Assembly: GCA_019095985.1 (NCBI GenBank)
Contig: CM032669.1
Location: 6,161,830-6,225,829, forward strand
Length of the DNA stretch: 64,000 nt
Reading direction: 5' to 3'
Source: Streblospio benedicti
Lineage: Eukaryota; Annelida; Polychaeta; Spionida; Spionidae
Part shown: positions 1-12,713 of the stretch, in pieces
How the letters are laid out: each line of letters opens with the position of its first letter
Numbering within the stretch: the first letter of the stretch is position 1
Notes under the pieces: model-generated
Database searches by the model: none
Seen by the model: only the letters and a program-made list of their open reading frames with translations
Told to the model about the DNA's origin: nothing
Translations under genes and position numbers: made by a program

Positions 1-300
1 AAAAAATTTTTTCCGCCCCCAATTTTTTAAAAAAAAGGATTAAAAAATGGTAAACCGTATACAGGGTTAAATTTTTTCGGGTGGAGTTCGTGTTTTTTTA
101 AATTATATTGATGGGTTTTTTTGAAAAACAAAAATTTATTGTTGTATCTTCCCGTTTAAAAGGGGGAAAATATATGTTATTTATTTTTGAATATTTGTAT
201 ATTTCCCAATTTTGTTTTTTTGCACATACAATTTAGATATATGCCAAAGGTATCAAATTTTTTAAAATTCAGTTTTTCCAACATGTGGCCTGAAGGGACC
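1..300. other. low-quality, homopolymer-rich sequence
   Basis: Long runs of A, T, C and G follow one another with little ordinary sequence complexity, like the stretches after the two N gaps. This looks like poorly corrected assembly sequence, so reading frames here should not be trusted. No gene is seen before about position 300. Confidence 0.5.
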
Positions 301-302
301 GC

Positions 303-417
303 TAACAGATCTTGAAAGACAAATATCCTTCCGGACAACTTTGACAAGAAGAGCATTCTAGAGATCGACTCCCTCGGACAGCCGTATGACTACTACTCTA
401 TCATGCACTACAGAAAG
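303..417 (+). CDS. astacin-family metalloprotease, one partial exon
   Basis: The frame ending at 417 reads D-N-F-D-K-K-S-I-L-E-I-D-S-L-G-Q-P-Y-D-Y-Y-S-I-M-H-Y-R-K and is followed directly by a GTAAAC splice donor. P-Y-D-Y-x-S-I-M-H-Y is the Met-turn signature of astacin (M12A) zinc proteases, and N-F-x-K before it is also typical. The zinc motif HExxHxxGxxH would lie in an upstream exon outside the window. A TGA lies in frame near 310, so the 5' edge of the exon is uncertain; it falls next to low-quality sequence and could be an error. I found no matching downstream exon between 418 and 3000. It is either the end of a gene that starts left of the window with a long intron, or a stranded relic. 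Confidence 0.6.
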
Positions 418-2389
418 GTAAACAATTATGTCTTATAATTGGTCCGTTTCTGTGGCAAATATTGTAATTCAAGATGGCGCCCATGTTGACTGGATGTGCA
501 TTGTAGGAAAACACAGTTACATTTTCAAAATTGTGCTATGAATTTTCCGAAACGAAGCATATTGGTGTATTTTATTTGCATTTTTTATTATAACACTGTA
601 GAAATTGATGCTGTCTATTCTGATATACATGTTCAATTATAAATGGAATCCTATAACGCATTTTAGACCGAGCAAAAAAGAAAAGGATAGGAATTTAAAC
701 ATCATTAAAGTTATATTTTAAGTGTATGGAAAAGATCGACGTCAAACGAGTGTTATTATGTGCATACATTTTCCATATACTAGTATTACTTTATAATAAT
801 ATCTAACATGTAGGTACATGTATATCCAAACACACCCATAAAATCTTGATAAAAAGAACTAAAAAGCGAGACAATACAGAAAATAAAACAACTGAAAAAG
901 ACCACAGCAGTGTTGCAATATATCACTGCAAGTCCAATCACAGACAAATTTACACCTACTACACCAAAAACAGCAATCCCAGGGCATTAATCAACAAAAA
1001 GACAACACTCAATTGGGCTTTTACAACAGTAAGTGCATTTCAATTGACACTAAACCCCACTAACCACGTTAGTGAGGCCACACCACTAAGATTTACGGCT
1101 TACTTAGGGGTTAAGCTCGAGACTGCCCTAGTGGCAAATTTGTCTGCATTAAACTGAAGGAAATTACATTATACTTGCAGATGGTGTATTAATGATGATG
1201 AATCCTGGTGTTGGCGGGGGGATTTGTGGCACACCAGGGTTGTAATGGGGTCTGGCTGTCATTTTTTTTTTCAAATGTGCAGCGTGAAAGATACACCTAT
1301 GTACATGTCGATAAAGCCATGTAGTGTTGGGGTGAAATGAGCATTTGACCAGGGCATTGGTACCTTTATGCACTCTATGTAGATCCATCTACATGGATTG
1401 GGTTATTTTAAAGATCATAATTGGCAGATAATTCTTCAAAGTTTTTTACACACGAAGATTACTCGACCCAGATATAGGAAACGTGATATAGTTATCGATG
1501 TCACATTCCCATTGATAATTATAACATGCTTTGATGATATATATTCACAGTAGTCATTATATATCGGGTTAGAGTAAGGGGTGGGGGGGGGGGGCTTGGT
1601 AAATGCTTACAAAATCCAAAAAACTCTGTCATTAAAAAGTGATTACAAGCATGTTTTTAAATCGATGGAAAGATAAAGATTGCTCCTAAGGTTTTGTGAA
1701 AAATGTTGGATTTTAGGTGAAAACAAACCTAGCTCCTCCCACAATGTCGAATATTAGATGCCGTGGAAAATCGATTACAAAAATTAGGTTTCACAATGCA
1801 ACAAAGTATTTATTATTAATTTTATTTAAAATTTTACATGGACATTCTTTCAATGGTGCTTAAATAATAGTCTATGCAAACTAACGAAATGCACATTGAA
1901 AATTATATATGACAAATCACACAAACTTCTATATTTATCACAATCAATGTCAATACTAGTTACATTGTAGGTGTGATATTTCAACATTACAAACTGTATG
2001 GCAACAAGTATATTGATATCATTTTACAAACCGATATTTACAATATGTACACCGTTTATAATGATAAATAAATGGCCATGGCATTAAACATACTAATACC
2101 TAGAACCCAATTAATAGATTATCAAGGTCCATTTAATGTAACTTTAAGACCAGAATTTTATTACACAACTCCTGATAAGTTTGAAATTATACATGTAGTT
2201 GAAGTGATGATTTCTATAAAGTTTAACAGTGATACTCTTACATAATTGTGCGACTACACACATCATATCGATGCACGACCTGCATTCTTCTTTACACTAC
2301 TTCACACCTGTATGTGAAATACAGAGTTTATATATTTTTATGTTTCACAATGCTTGCGAAATAATTTCCAACATTTCTGTCAATCACAT
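418..2389. other. no gene seen
   Basis: AT-rich sequence without a convincing exon. The open frame at 846-1157 is low in complexity and has no recognisable motif or splice context. A poly-G tract lies near 1580. Confidence 0.5.
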
Positions 2390-2440
2390 CCCTCTAGCAA
2401 GCATATTTCTACCACGTTAGACGCAGCAGAATACAGGTTT
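2390..2440 (+). repeat. relic of a dispersed fold-back repeat
   Basis: Contains the phrase AGCAAGCATATTTCTACCA followed by a degraded GAAxACAGGTTTT. The same phrase occurs at 30190-30240 and 39690-39735, so this is one more copy of a dispersed family. A CAA triplet run follows at 2449-2465. Confidence 0.5.
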
Positions 2441-2537
2441 TAACAAACAACAACAACAACAACACTATCATTTAACTATATCTATGGGCCTTAGCGGGAC
2501 TCGAACTCACAACCCCAAGGTTGTAAGACCAGAATCA

Positions 2538-2730
2538 ATGGCAGATCCAGGTTTTTTGGAAAAGGGGGAGGCTCACTTAATGGATTTCATGGGTTTTGTA
2601 GGCGCCATTGATGGCGTTCGATGGCGGACATGGCAAAAACCCTACGAAAATGAAGTTTTTTGGTGGGAAAAGGGGGAGAGGCGCGCACCCCTGCACCCCC
2701 TCCCTGGATACCACCATCCCAAGCAGCGAG
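2538..2730 (+). repeat. MITE-like repeat starting GGCAGATCCAGG
   Basis: Starts GGCAGATCCAGGTTTTTTGG, then a G-rich stretch, GGATTTCATG, AAAACCCTACGAAAATGAAG and a G-rich end. Related copies, some on the other strand, lie near 12714, 19361, 21414-21608, 35316, 53513 and 59410. Better copies end in GGATCTGCC or GGATCTACC, so the ends form inverted repeats. The element encodes nothing. Confidence 0.6.
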
Positions 2731-3000
2731 CTGAAAAGCTTGCATGGACATAGTGCTGTATCTGAAACCCCAGGTTACATACTTGGTCGGTTATCGTCTC
2801 AACCCATAGGTCGTGCTTTCGAATCCCACATATGGACGAATGATCAGAGTATGAGCTCTGTAAAGTAAAATTAGGTGTTGTATGTATTTAACAATGCCTA
2901 AATTATATAAAACATTCTGCAGTCATGCTGAAAGGACACGCAATAACATATATTACTGCATGCAAATTAATATGTAATATTACAAGCTTATTCCTCTCAC

Positions 3001-3191
3001 CATTGACATGTTTTGCCTGGTTTTGCTGACTTTTCTCTGTTTCTCGACAGTCAACTGTGACACTGGGTTTCAACCGCCAGTAGCACTGTTGACGCTGTTG
3101 AGATACCAATGAAACGTCTGCAAAGCCAGGGAAACATGGTTCTGTGAAAGGAATAAGTTTGATGATGCCAAACCCAGAACCCATCAGTAAC
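3001..3191 (-). CDS. possible single coding exon, unrecognised
   Basis: On the minus strand an acceptor (TTTAATGCAG) at 3192 and a donor (GTGAGA) at 3000 bound an open stretch of about 63 codons that includes P-C-F-P-G-F-A-D-V-S-L and V-T-V-D-C-R-E-T-E-K. No family is recognised and no partner exon was found. It is downstream of the GTPase gene on the same strand but in no evident continuity with it. The splice signals and open frame could be chance. Confidence 0.2.
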
Positions 3192-3519
3192 CTGCATTAA
3201 ACAATAATATACACTTAATAAACACATAGCTTTCAAATCACTTTCCCCGCTGGTTCTTTAATGATATCATTTTGATAAAATTACTGCGTTATTATATCTA
3301 CTATGTATATAACTTGACTGGATTTCTGAATGTTATTGTATTGATGGCAGTCATAGCACAAGGTTTTTTTTCAAATTCAATATTTTTAATTTGATTCCAT
3401 GATAGGCGTTTTATCATTAATCACAACTTTTCACCTAAATTGACCACTATTTAAAGCGCGGGATTCGCCCTCGGTGTGAACTAGATATTAGGAACCCAGC
3501 AATATGCAAACATACATAG

Positions 3520-6500
3520 TTATTTTTCATACTTTCTTAAGCTCTGTATGGCCTCTTTTTGGGTGACGTTATACCAATCTCTGGGTAAATCTGCAGGCTT
3601 CACCTCCACATCCTTTGCAGCGGCAATATCACGATTGAACTTGCACATGACCCATTTCCAGTACACAGAAGCTTCTCCTGCAGCGTCTGGCGCTATATCC
3701 CAATCCGGATAGTACTTCTTGTATTCTCTGTACTTATGGAATATATCTCTCCTTTTTTCATTACCACATTTACATGGTGGTCCTTTACAACGGAATGTTA
3801 CATCTGTGGTAACAATATCATGCCCGCAGTGTTGATGAGCCAGCTTTAAGTTTTCTGTCCAATATATTCCATTCACACCTTGAGGCCGATGTTGTATACA
3901 CTGGTGTGCATCAGGATGCTCTTTACTTTTCTGACAAGGTTCATTACAAAATGGACACTGTGCTTTACACCCCCACAGTTCAGATATGACCAAGTCACAA
4001 GGATTTTTTCCCGGCCACTCCACATTGTTTCCATTAACCTCTTGAAACTTTTTCAGCTTTGATTCTTTGATTTCTGTAAGGCGATTCAGCATCGTTGCTT
4101 TTACATTGTTTTAGGTCAGACACGTTCTGACTTGTAACAATCATGATTTCAGATTCCCTGAATTCTAGATGGGGTGTTATCTCTTTGCAAAAGACTTCTA
4201 CTAATCTTTGTATTTTATTTTCATCAGGAACTTCATCTGCGGTGTCAAAAGCAGTATGAAGAGAAAGATTAATATGCGTAAACAGGCCATCAAGGGAAGT
4301 TTTGGCTATTTCGTGATACCAACATTTTGATGGTGGATTGAAAGACCATTCGATAATTTGCCTATTAAGCCATGATTCACTGTATTCACGTGCATTAAGA
4401 ATGTAACGTTTATATTCAGGATAACATTCATTCAAGCAAAGTGCATCCATAATTTTCAGCATGAAGCTGTGTTTGGTATGACCAATGTGTTCGTAGAGCT
4501 TAACTTGGATGTCATTTACTATCAGGTTGTGCACAGTTTTTTCAACTTCCTTTTCTATCATTTCACTAAACAATTCTGTAACGGTGCACACGTCAGATGT
4601 CTCGTGTACCTTCTTTTCAAATAAATTGAATATCATCGTCTTCAAAGCGGTCATTTCTGCTTCATATCCATATTTCTGCTCGTATCTCACATACATTTCA
4701 TAAAACTTCTCTACAACAAAAGGGACAGCAAGTTCACAAAACCTTTTAATACCCGTTGGTGTTAGTACAATTTTCGAATTCTCGTTAGAATTGTAATCAT
4801 TGAATGCTGCATACATTTTTCTTACAAATTCTTTAACATGGAAGGTTTGATATTTCTCACATTTTGACGAGATCTGGATTAGATGAGAATCAACAGTGTT
4901 ATAAATCCCATTTATTATATCTGCCACTTCATTATATACCTCTCCAGATGGTGATTTAAATCTTTTATTTCGCTTCATGACTGTAGCAATAAAACCCTTC
5001 TCAATGACCAGTTCTTCTAGATCATTAAGATGATCGCCAGTAGCGGATCCCTCCAACTTATTCTTTGTACATAATTCTTTTAACTCTTGTTTTGATTCAT
5101 CTTCATTGTACTTTATTCTCGAACTGTCAAAAACCTCTTTGAGTGCTTTTTCAACTTCAGCGCTGATTGTTTCTTTTGTTTGACACATACTTTTATTTGT
5201 TTTCACCATATGTTTCCAAAGTTTGTTGAACTCGCTACGAATGTCACTGTCAGTATATTGTTTTTGTCTCATATCTTTAGCAAGCTTAATAGCCTCTTTA
5301 ATCAAAATATCACTACTTTGGAATTCCTCTCTTTGTTGAAGTATATCTGACCGTTCATTTCGCAAACGCATAAGTCCCATTTTTAGTTCTTCACCTCTAA
5401 GTTTTATTGCTCGTTGCATTGTCTTTATTTGCTGTTCTTGCCATTCAATCAATATTTCTTTATACTCTGACTTCTGGACGAATGATTTTAAATCCTTCGT
5501 CACAAACAAACGTTTAACAGTGATAGTCTTTTCTAACTCCTGATTATTTGTGTTAAATGTTGCTGTTAGCTTCTCAGCTGATTCACATTTTCTTATCTGT
5601 TCAATCATAGTCGTTTGCCAAGTAGCCAGTTCACCATCTATAGAATGTTTCAGCTCTGCGCAGTGCTGTTCTAAAGACATGTGTGCTTTTATAGCCAAGC
5701 TATTTCTAAAACTAAAGATGAAATCATCAGACAGAATGGCCTTCCACATGTCCTCTACCCTTATTACTAAGTTTGAAAATGAAACGCATTTTGGTTGATT
5801 GTCGATTAATTTCTGTACGATGAATGACCGTAGTGCTAATGCGTTTCTGTGATAACCAGGATTTACTGGAGCCATTGGTGGATCGCCACTCCAAAGATCC
5901 GAAAAGTACCAAACATCATGTTTCCCATCAAATTCAATGACTTCTGAGAAAGACCGAATGTTTGAATTTGGGTCTTCAGCTTGTGCTGCTTCTCTTGTCA
6001 TGACGTCAAGATTGTCTTGTAGCTTCTTTTGACCAAGAATCAACTTATCTTTAGCATTAACTGCAGAGACATTTTGGTGAACAAAAACACACCTCTGGCG
6101 TTTAGTTTTATCAACTAATTTCATTCTAAGAAATGCATGCACAGCTATCTGCAATACGTCTTGCATTTCAGCTGCGTTTTCACCTTTAAGATTGACAAGG
6201 GTTAGATCAGCCAATCCTATTATAAAAGTCGCAAGCTCGTTGTCATGTTTGAATTTTTCATTTGGTAACTCAGGTGCCCTGAGCCCTTCAGAATCTAGAA
6301 TCAACAAGTAATCAAAAGGCAGTTTTGACCCACTTACAACCGGCATTAGTTGTGCAAAAATTCCACGTGTACACCGACCAGCACTAACAGCAAACTCCAA
6401 ACCAAACATTGTGTTTAGGAGAGTGGACTTCCCAGAACTCTGTATGCCTATCACAGACAAAACAAACACTCTTTTATCCCCTAATTTATTCTTTGTCTGT

Positions 6501-9344
6501 TCAAAGACTGCTTTCAACCAATTTAGAGGAACGGAACCTGCATCTCCATCCATAAGTTCAAATGGGACTCCATCTATTAGCATATCTGCAGCAATATCTG
6601 GTAGTTGATCCCATTGACTATGCTTATCTACACATGATCCAAACCTGCGTTTGTGTTCAAAGGAAGCTTCATAAAATTGAGCCAATTCTCTTAAAATATG
6701 TTCCAAGCCAAACGCAGACTGAAATATATCACTCTCTATTTCTTGTAATTGTGAGAGCATTCTTTCAGCATTAGCTGTGTTTGATTCATTTTTATATATA
6801 CATATATACTCCTCCCAAGTCTTTTTGTACGATGCTTGCAACGGTGGTAATAACGTTCTTGATATTCTGTCTATATAATGCTTGAGCCAATTTAAAGCGA
6901 AACGCAAGCTGCTGTTTCCTTTATTGATATGTAAGAACTGCATGAACTTATTCATTAATCCTGAAGTATTTGCCAGCTTGTACTGCTCTTCTCTAATTTT
7001 CATCATCTCTGAAGTAATATCACCCGTTTCACCTTTGAAACCTTTACTTGTTTCATTCTGTTTAGTAGTTTGATATTTGCTTTTATTCAATTCGGACCAT
7101 TTGTGCCACAAACTTCCTTGAAGAGGAAGGAATGATCTTTTATTTTCTGATATTTTCCCATCTGCAGTAAATGTCTGAAGACTCACAACAAACTCCTGAG
7201 TTTCTAAAGAACCTAGAAACGCATTGTCATGTTCGTAAATGATTTTACACTCATCTGGTATGTGCTTTGACCAATTTGTTAGAGCATCTGGTGTCTTTGT
7301 GGTGTTCTCTAGTTCATCACCAAGCTGTTTTCTCATTTCTGTTTTCATTTTATGCAAATTTTTCTGCTGTTTGAGTTTGAAAGTAAATCCATTTTTGATA
7401 CACACATATGGTTTAATGAAAGATGAAAGTTTGGACAGCTCCTTGTCATATATCTTTTTGGAAGGTACAGATGTGGCGGTGACAAAGACAACTATGCTAT
7501 TTTTGTATTTCATATCATTTATTTTATCTATAGATTCCAAAGCCTCGCTAAGATTTGTAAAATCAACAATAATCAATACAACTGAAGATACACTAAACAT
7601 AAGTTTAGCTTGTTGTTCGAAATTTTTCATGTCTCCACGCAGATTCATGAATGCCAGCTCCCTTTGAAATGCGGAATTTTCACTTGAGGGCAAAAAATGT
7701 GAAATTTCGATTACACCATCACTATGGCACTTGGGAGTCATTCCGCCAGGACCCTCAAAGTGGTAAAACACAGGGTGACCACTATCTGATATAAGATCAT
7801 TCAGAAATTTTGATTTTGAAAAGATTGGTCTCCCAAATCTCATACTGGAAATGATGTGCATTTCGTGCAAGGAAAAAGCTTTTTCACAAGGTTCATCATT
7901 TTCATTTCTCCATTCCATAGTAATGCTTTCGAGAGGCCATACATAACAGGCTAGATGTTCTTCACGAGGAGCTATGAATGGTACAGCTATTTTGCACAAA
8001 AACATTTGTTTTGCGAGAAATTGTTGAAGCATTGGGTCACAACATTGATACACTGTGACTAGAAGGTCCAAAGGGTGAATATCAACATCCTCATCAGGAA
8101 TGCTAAGTTCCATATTTCTGGCAGTATGATCCAACATGATTATTTTTTCTAGTAATATCCACGGCAAGTCACTGGTAGTTCCAGACCTCCTAACCTCTGT
8201 TATTTTCATAACATCATACAGTCTAATTTTGCTCGGATATAAGTCTTGCAAACCAAACCATTCTAACATCTGATAATGTGTGATATTATTATCTTCATCA
8301 GCATCTTCTTCCGACGACTCTTCATCTGCCGTTGTCTCAACCTTAGTAACAGGTTTATTGAAATAGTCCATCAAAGATTCAAAAAAGTCTTCTAAAGCAT
8401 CTTTATGCCAATTGTGCTCAACCAAATGGCAATTCAATAGTTTAACACACTGTGAATTACCTTTTTGAAGCTGTTTGAACTGATTTAATTCTATAATGTT
8501 TAACTTGCTGCTACTCATAAATCTCAACCAGTGGTTGGGATCTAAACCTGCATCTTTCAGCAGTATCCTAACAACTGCCAATGGATCATTTGAATCTGAT
8601 TTAGCTTCAGACAAAATTACATTGTGACTTTTGAAATATGTTCTTAATCTATGAAAAAAGTCATTTAAAAGTTCTTTCTCGCCTTCGTTTTCCGCTGCAG
8701 CTAGTAGTGTAGCACACTGCTGTTTACCAGTTTGGAGGTGTTTGAACTGGTTCACTGTTGTGATCTTGTAACGACTGGAGATCAGCCGTTTCCACTTGTC
8801 AGAATCCAGACCACATTCTTTCATCAATTTCACGATATCTGCTAAATCATCAGATTTGACCTTCGAATTCGGTGCCATTGAAATGCCTGAAACAATTTGG
8901 TGTAAGCAGGGTTCACACATCTACTTATAACTATATCAATATCAAATAATTACTATAACGTCATTGTTATGCTGCATATAGAGAGGTATGAAACATTGTC
9001 AAAACCACGAAGAGCAGGAGGCAAATGGGCCCGAGAGTCCAGCATCCCAGCTTCAATGTTGTTTGGCCATCGTATCATACATGTATATATACAGGGTTCA
9101 TTTATCAATTAAATTATCACTCACACCATGGTTACGGTACCTCTCTTCCCTATTTAGAAGCTCTGAATTTGCCAGATTGTCATATCAGTTCTATAGTACA
9201 GTTCTCACAAGTAATTTGTTAATTGGTCAATCCATTCTCACTTATTGCTTAAAGCTAGCTGATATAGACACAACTTACCATCTCCATGACGATCTGTATC
9301 AGCACGTACTTCACAAGTAGACTCAGACATCGTTTTCTGTAGCG
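3520..9344 (-). CDS. very large GTPase of the VLIG/URGCP (GVINP1-like) family
   Basis: The main exon is open from 8886 to 4034. A VLIG-type G domain is clear: P-loop G-I-Q-S-S-G-K-S-T near residue 830, G3 D-S-E-G, and the F-K-H-D-N-E-L-A-T-F and F-V-H-Q-N-V-S-A-V-N-A motifs. The URGCP-like H-P-L-D-L-L-V-T-V-Y segment precedes it. The N-terminus has two copies of a roughly 75-residue helical unit (residues ~27-95 and ~115-190). The C-terminus (3520-4092) carries the family's C-x3-C-x2-C-x3-C...H zinc-like cluster, Q-H-R-P-Q-G-V and Y-Y-P-D-W. That part is in another frame; the switch lies near 4090-4115, in an A-rich stretch, so one base is lost or gained (assembly error or real). An ATG at 8920 sits in an intron: a TTTCAG acceptor at 8887 joins in phase to a small exon (acceptor 9345, ATG at 9330, M-S-E-S-T-C-E-V-R, donor after 9279). 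Predicted product is about 1800 residues, cytosolic; relatives are interferon- or immunity-linked in vertebrates. Confidence 0.88.
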
Positions 9345-10659
9345 CTGTAAGGGAAAAAAAGGAAACCACATTTTTGAGTTCTGTAAAGCGGTCATTTCAC
9401 TGATAGATCTTCCCTGAAGACTGAACAATGACTTGAGAGTGTGCCTCACATACAATGTACGAACATGTTTTATAATCCGCTGGTCATGAGTTCATAAATT
9501 GATATTAAATGTTGTAAATTACATATCAATAAATTATACGGCCTCACAAAGATGTCCAAATGACATTTCCCATGATTTTGTTTTCAGATTTGTATTCCAG
9601 AGGGCCCCAACCCCAATTGAAAAATATATCGTCTGAAGTATTTATCTTAGATTAATGTGAAATGCCATTTCTTTATGTTTTTGCTCGAGTAGAATCCATT
9701 TTTGAGGTTATATTTGTTTAGTTTGATGTGAATATGGGAAGAAAAATCCAAACTGGCTGCCAAATAACATCTTAAAGATTGAAAGTTTCACGCATGTGCA
9801 CAAGAGTGGTGTGTAATAATCTTTCCCGAGGTTTTTGACACATAGAATCCATATCTGACATTATCGTTTAAATTTTAGTTTAAGATTATGTATATTTTTA
9901 TAATCTTTTCAAAATCATGTATATTATCGTCTAGCACTTCCCTCATTAACTGGCTCAACGCATTAGATATTCAGCTTTCAACATCTTACTACTCGTAATA
10001 GAATATTATATGTTTATGATACATATATGTTTGACTTAGCTTATCCTGGTTCTCTCTTCTCCATGCAAATTAGCTAATATGTAATAGCACATATATATTT
10101 AATTACTAGTTATATCACGTTCTTATCAAACCAGTGGACTTTACCACATAACTATCTATGTATTAAAATATACGGGCGGTCGTGCATGGCATTTAAATGG
10201 TCCTGTTGGGTGTCTATTGACGATTTTATAACAAAAAAAGCAGAGAGGCAGTCATCTGCAACGGCACTTAATAGCTATGTTTACGTAGGAACAATTTAGA
10301 CCACCTTCATAAAGACAGCACCTCTTTAATAAGATGAGATATTACAGTCGTATGTCTTGATAAAGAGACCATTGCAAACCTCCATACTCAGAACACCAAT
10401 TTGACACATTAAATCAAAGAGTTAGTTTGTACGCAGAGAAAGTATATCCAATTCAAATAACATATAACTAATTCGCAAACACAATCGTGTTGTCAATCCT
10501 TTAATAAGGCTAAAATGATAACCTTTTGCCAAGCTGGTTTAGTTTTGTTTTGCTGTAACCGTCGCCATCCACCTTGCTTGTGCACAGTGACACTTGCACC
10601 CTTCCATGCATCATTGCACTATTTCATAGTGATTTCAAACTTGTAAACACTACTGCTAT
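9345..10659. other. upstream region of the GTPase gene, no gene seen
   Basis: AT-rich DNA. The GTPase promoter and any 5' non-coding exon should lie here or further right, but I see no clear TATA box or first-exon donor that I would defend. Confidence 0.4.
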
Positions 10660-11145
10660 GTGCTTCAGTGGCCGAGTGGATAGGGCGTTGCACTCATGAC
10701 CAGAAGGCGTGGGTTCGATTCCCGCTCAGGTCTGGTGGTGGGTGTTGAGCAAACTCATTCCTAAAACGTTGCACACTGCTCCGTGGCACTTACACGTTAA
10801 TTAGGTACAGGTCATTGGGTTGAAAGAGTGTGTGAGTGCCTTAATGAGTGATTAGCATTGTGAGAGTAAATAGAGTAAATAAAAATATATAAAAATTTAG
10901 ACAAACATAGATTTAATTTAGACCGCATTAGAGCAGCAGAAATAGAAGAAAGAAGAAAAGAAAATGCGACAACATGCTGCATACCATATTTCACGAATCT
11001 TGTATGCTGCCCATGCAAATTTATGAGAAATGATCAATTGATGATCATTGAGTATGCCAATGACCTGGTGTAAAATTTAAAATGTAAAGTCCTAAGAGCA
11101 CAATAGAATCAGGACTATAAAGCACCACATTCACATTTACATTTA
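10660..11145 (+). repeat. tRNA-derived SINE, family 1
   Basis: The head is tRNA-like, with box A GTGGCCGAGTGGATAGGG and box B GGGTTCGATTCCC spaced as in a class II (Ser/Leu-type) tRNA. The body GGTGGTGGGTGTTGAGCAAA and TAGGTACAGGTCATTGGGTT is shared with 23938-24275 (+) and, reversed, with 17815-18048. The tail CAATGACCTGGTGTAAA to CACCACATTCACATTTAC is also shared. About 110 extra bases near 10870-10990 are not in the 23.9-kb copy. Confidence 0.8.
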
Positions 11146-11725
11146 TTGCTGTCTTCAGTTAAAAATGTAACTAATTCTAAGGTCAAAACGCTGCTGTCAA
11201 AACACTGTCAATCATCAAAATTTTGCCAACACTTCTGTCCAACCTAATAATCTTAATTACTGGACCATAAATGTTATACATAAGACATTAACAACAACAC
11301 ACAGATGTTTATTTTTTCAAAACAAACTCGCCCCGTTCACAACAGCCTTATCATCTCTGGGTGAAAACTATTCCACAATATTCATGAAGCACAAACTAAA
11401 AATGTAAAATATGTCTTAGGTGTTCTTATCACCACACATTTGAGATCCAATGATTTTCTCATTTGCCATCATGCATAACTCTTCAAACTACTTTATCTCT
11501 TATCATTTCAAGTCCAGGGTTGCAGGTTATAAATCCTTGTAAGAATCACACCGCGATCGTTATTATCTTATGCATCAATGATTGGTTCTTATCATATTAG
11601 GATGTATATTTTTAACAAGACTAAAAATGGTATACTTGGAGTTATGTCAAACTGATGGAGCTTTTTGAATTTTGATAGCGATGTTGGAAGCTCATATACG
11701 GGTAAACGTGTCAAAATAACTTTGT

Positions 11726-11950
11726 AGCATATAATCATTTGCAGTTTGTTTGATTTTAGGCGACACAGATGGTCACATTGTTGGTTTATATACTTCTTAT
11801 TCTGTGCGTTTGGAGATAATAAATTTCGGGTTATTTAATTTGTTAATAAATTATTTTTTTAATTTATTAATAAATTAAATTACCCGAAATTTATTGTCTC
11901 CATACACACAGCATAAGAAGTATAAAAACCAACAATAGCATATAATCATA
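11726..11950. mobile_element. long fold-back element with 14-bp flanking repeats
   Basis: Two arms of roughly 75 bases (about 11777-11855 and 11862-11936) are imperfect reverse complements, beginning ATTGTTGGTTT and meeting around an AT-rich loop with AATTTATTAATAAATT. The exact direct repeat TAGCATATAATCAT occurs at 11726-11739 and again at 11937-11950, as expected of a target duplication, though 14 bases is long for a DNA transposon and about 37 unpaired bases lie inside the left copy. No coding capacity. Confidence 0.6.
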
Positions 11951-12713
11951 TATGTCTGGTGTGGGAATCAAACCCATGCACCACTGGTTCATTACCTGGG
12001 TCTACATTTTCATTGGGGGATAACAACGTTGGGATCATGAGTCAATGCCGAGGCCTTGTCCTAAAACCCATTTCAGGAAAACAAAGTGTAGTTTTCGATT
12101 ATCTTAATTTTGATGTCGGTAGGGGGTTTATTGAGCGCAACAATCCCCCTTTATCAGTGCTACGACCCCTTGGGCCACACTTCTAGACATGTGAATAACC
12201 TTGGTATTATCAATTGCATTATCATGCCCCTTTAACAGACTTCAATGACGTGAGGACTGAGCTCGGGAAAACCACGCCTGTCAGGAATTCCAGAGTCAAC
12301 TGCAATATTGAGATTATTCATTCAGAATCCGCCACGGTTATTCTACCAGTTAAATTTAAGTAAAAGAAGGGATCGAGAATTCAGTATAGTAGTGTGAAAG
12401 GGGTGAGGTGGAATGGGGGTGGGGAGGGAGGCTGTGCAAAACATCAATTATATATAGTTTCGCTCAATTCAACACACAGTCCACTCAAAATGTAGGTAAA
12501 AATCGGTAGCACAGTTGAAAAAAGACTTAAATAGACAACAATAACAGAGAAACAGCTGAATGCAGAAACGTGTAAAAGTTTCACTAAAACATATCAAAAT
12601 GATATATGAATAGCAGACAGCTGACACATTGATACGTTTTTTATTGTCCACACATAGAATGCAGTAAATAAGTGTATGCGTTTCTTTAGGGGTGTGTTCA
12701 CATGCAAGCGCAT
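11951..12713. other. no gene seen
   Basis: Mostly unique sequence with a G-rich patch (GGGGTGGGGAGGGAGG) near 12415. No exon with convincing splice signals. Confidence 0.4.

Noticed and set aside
10660-10760. Functional tRNA genes at the SINE heads (10660, 17980, 23938, 34135, 34490)
   Set aside because: Box A and box B are present, but no cloverleaf with paired acceptor arm follows, and the same bodies recur downstream, so these are SINE heads.
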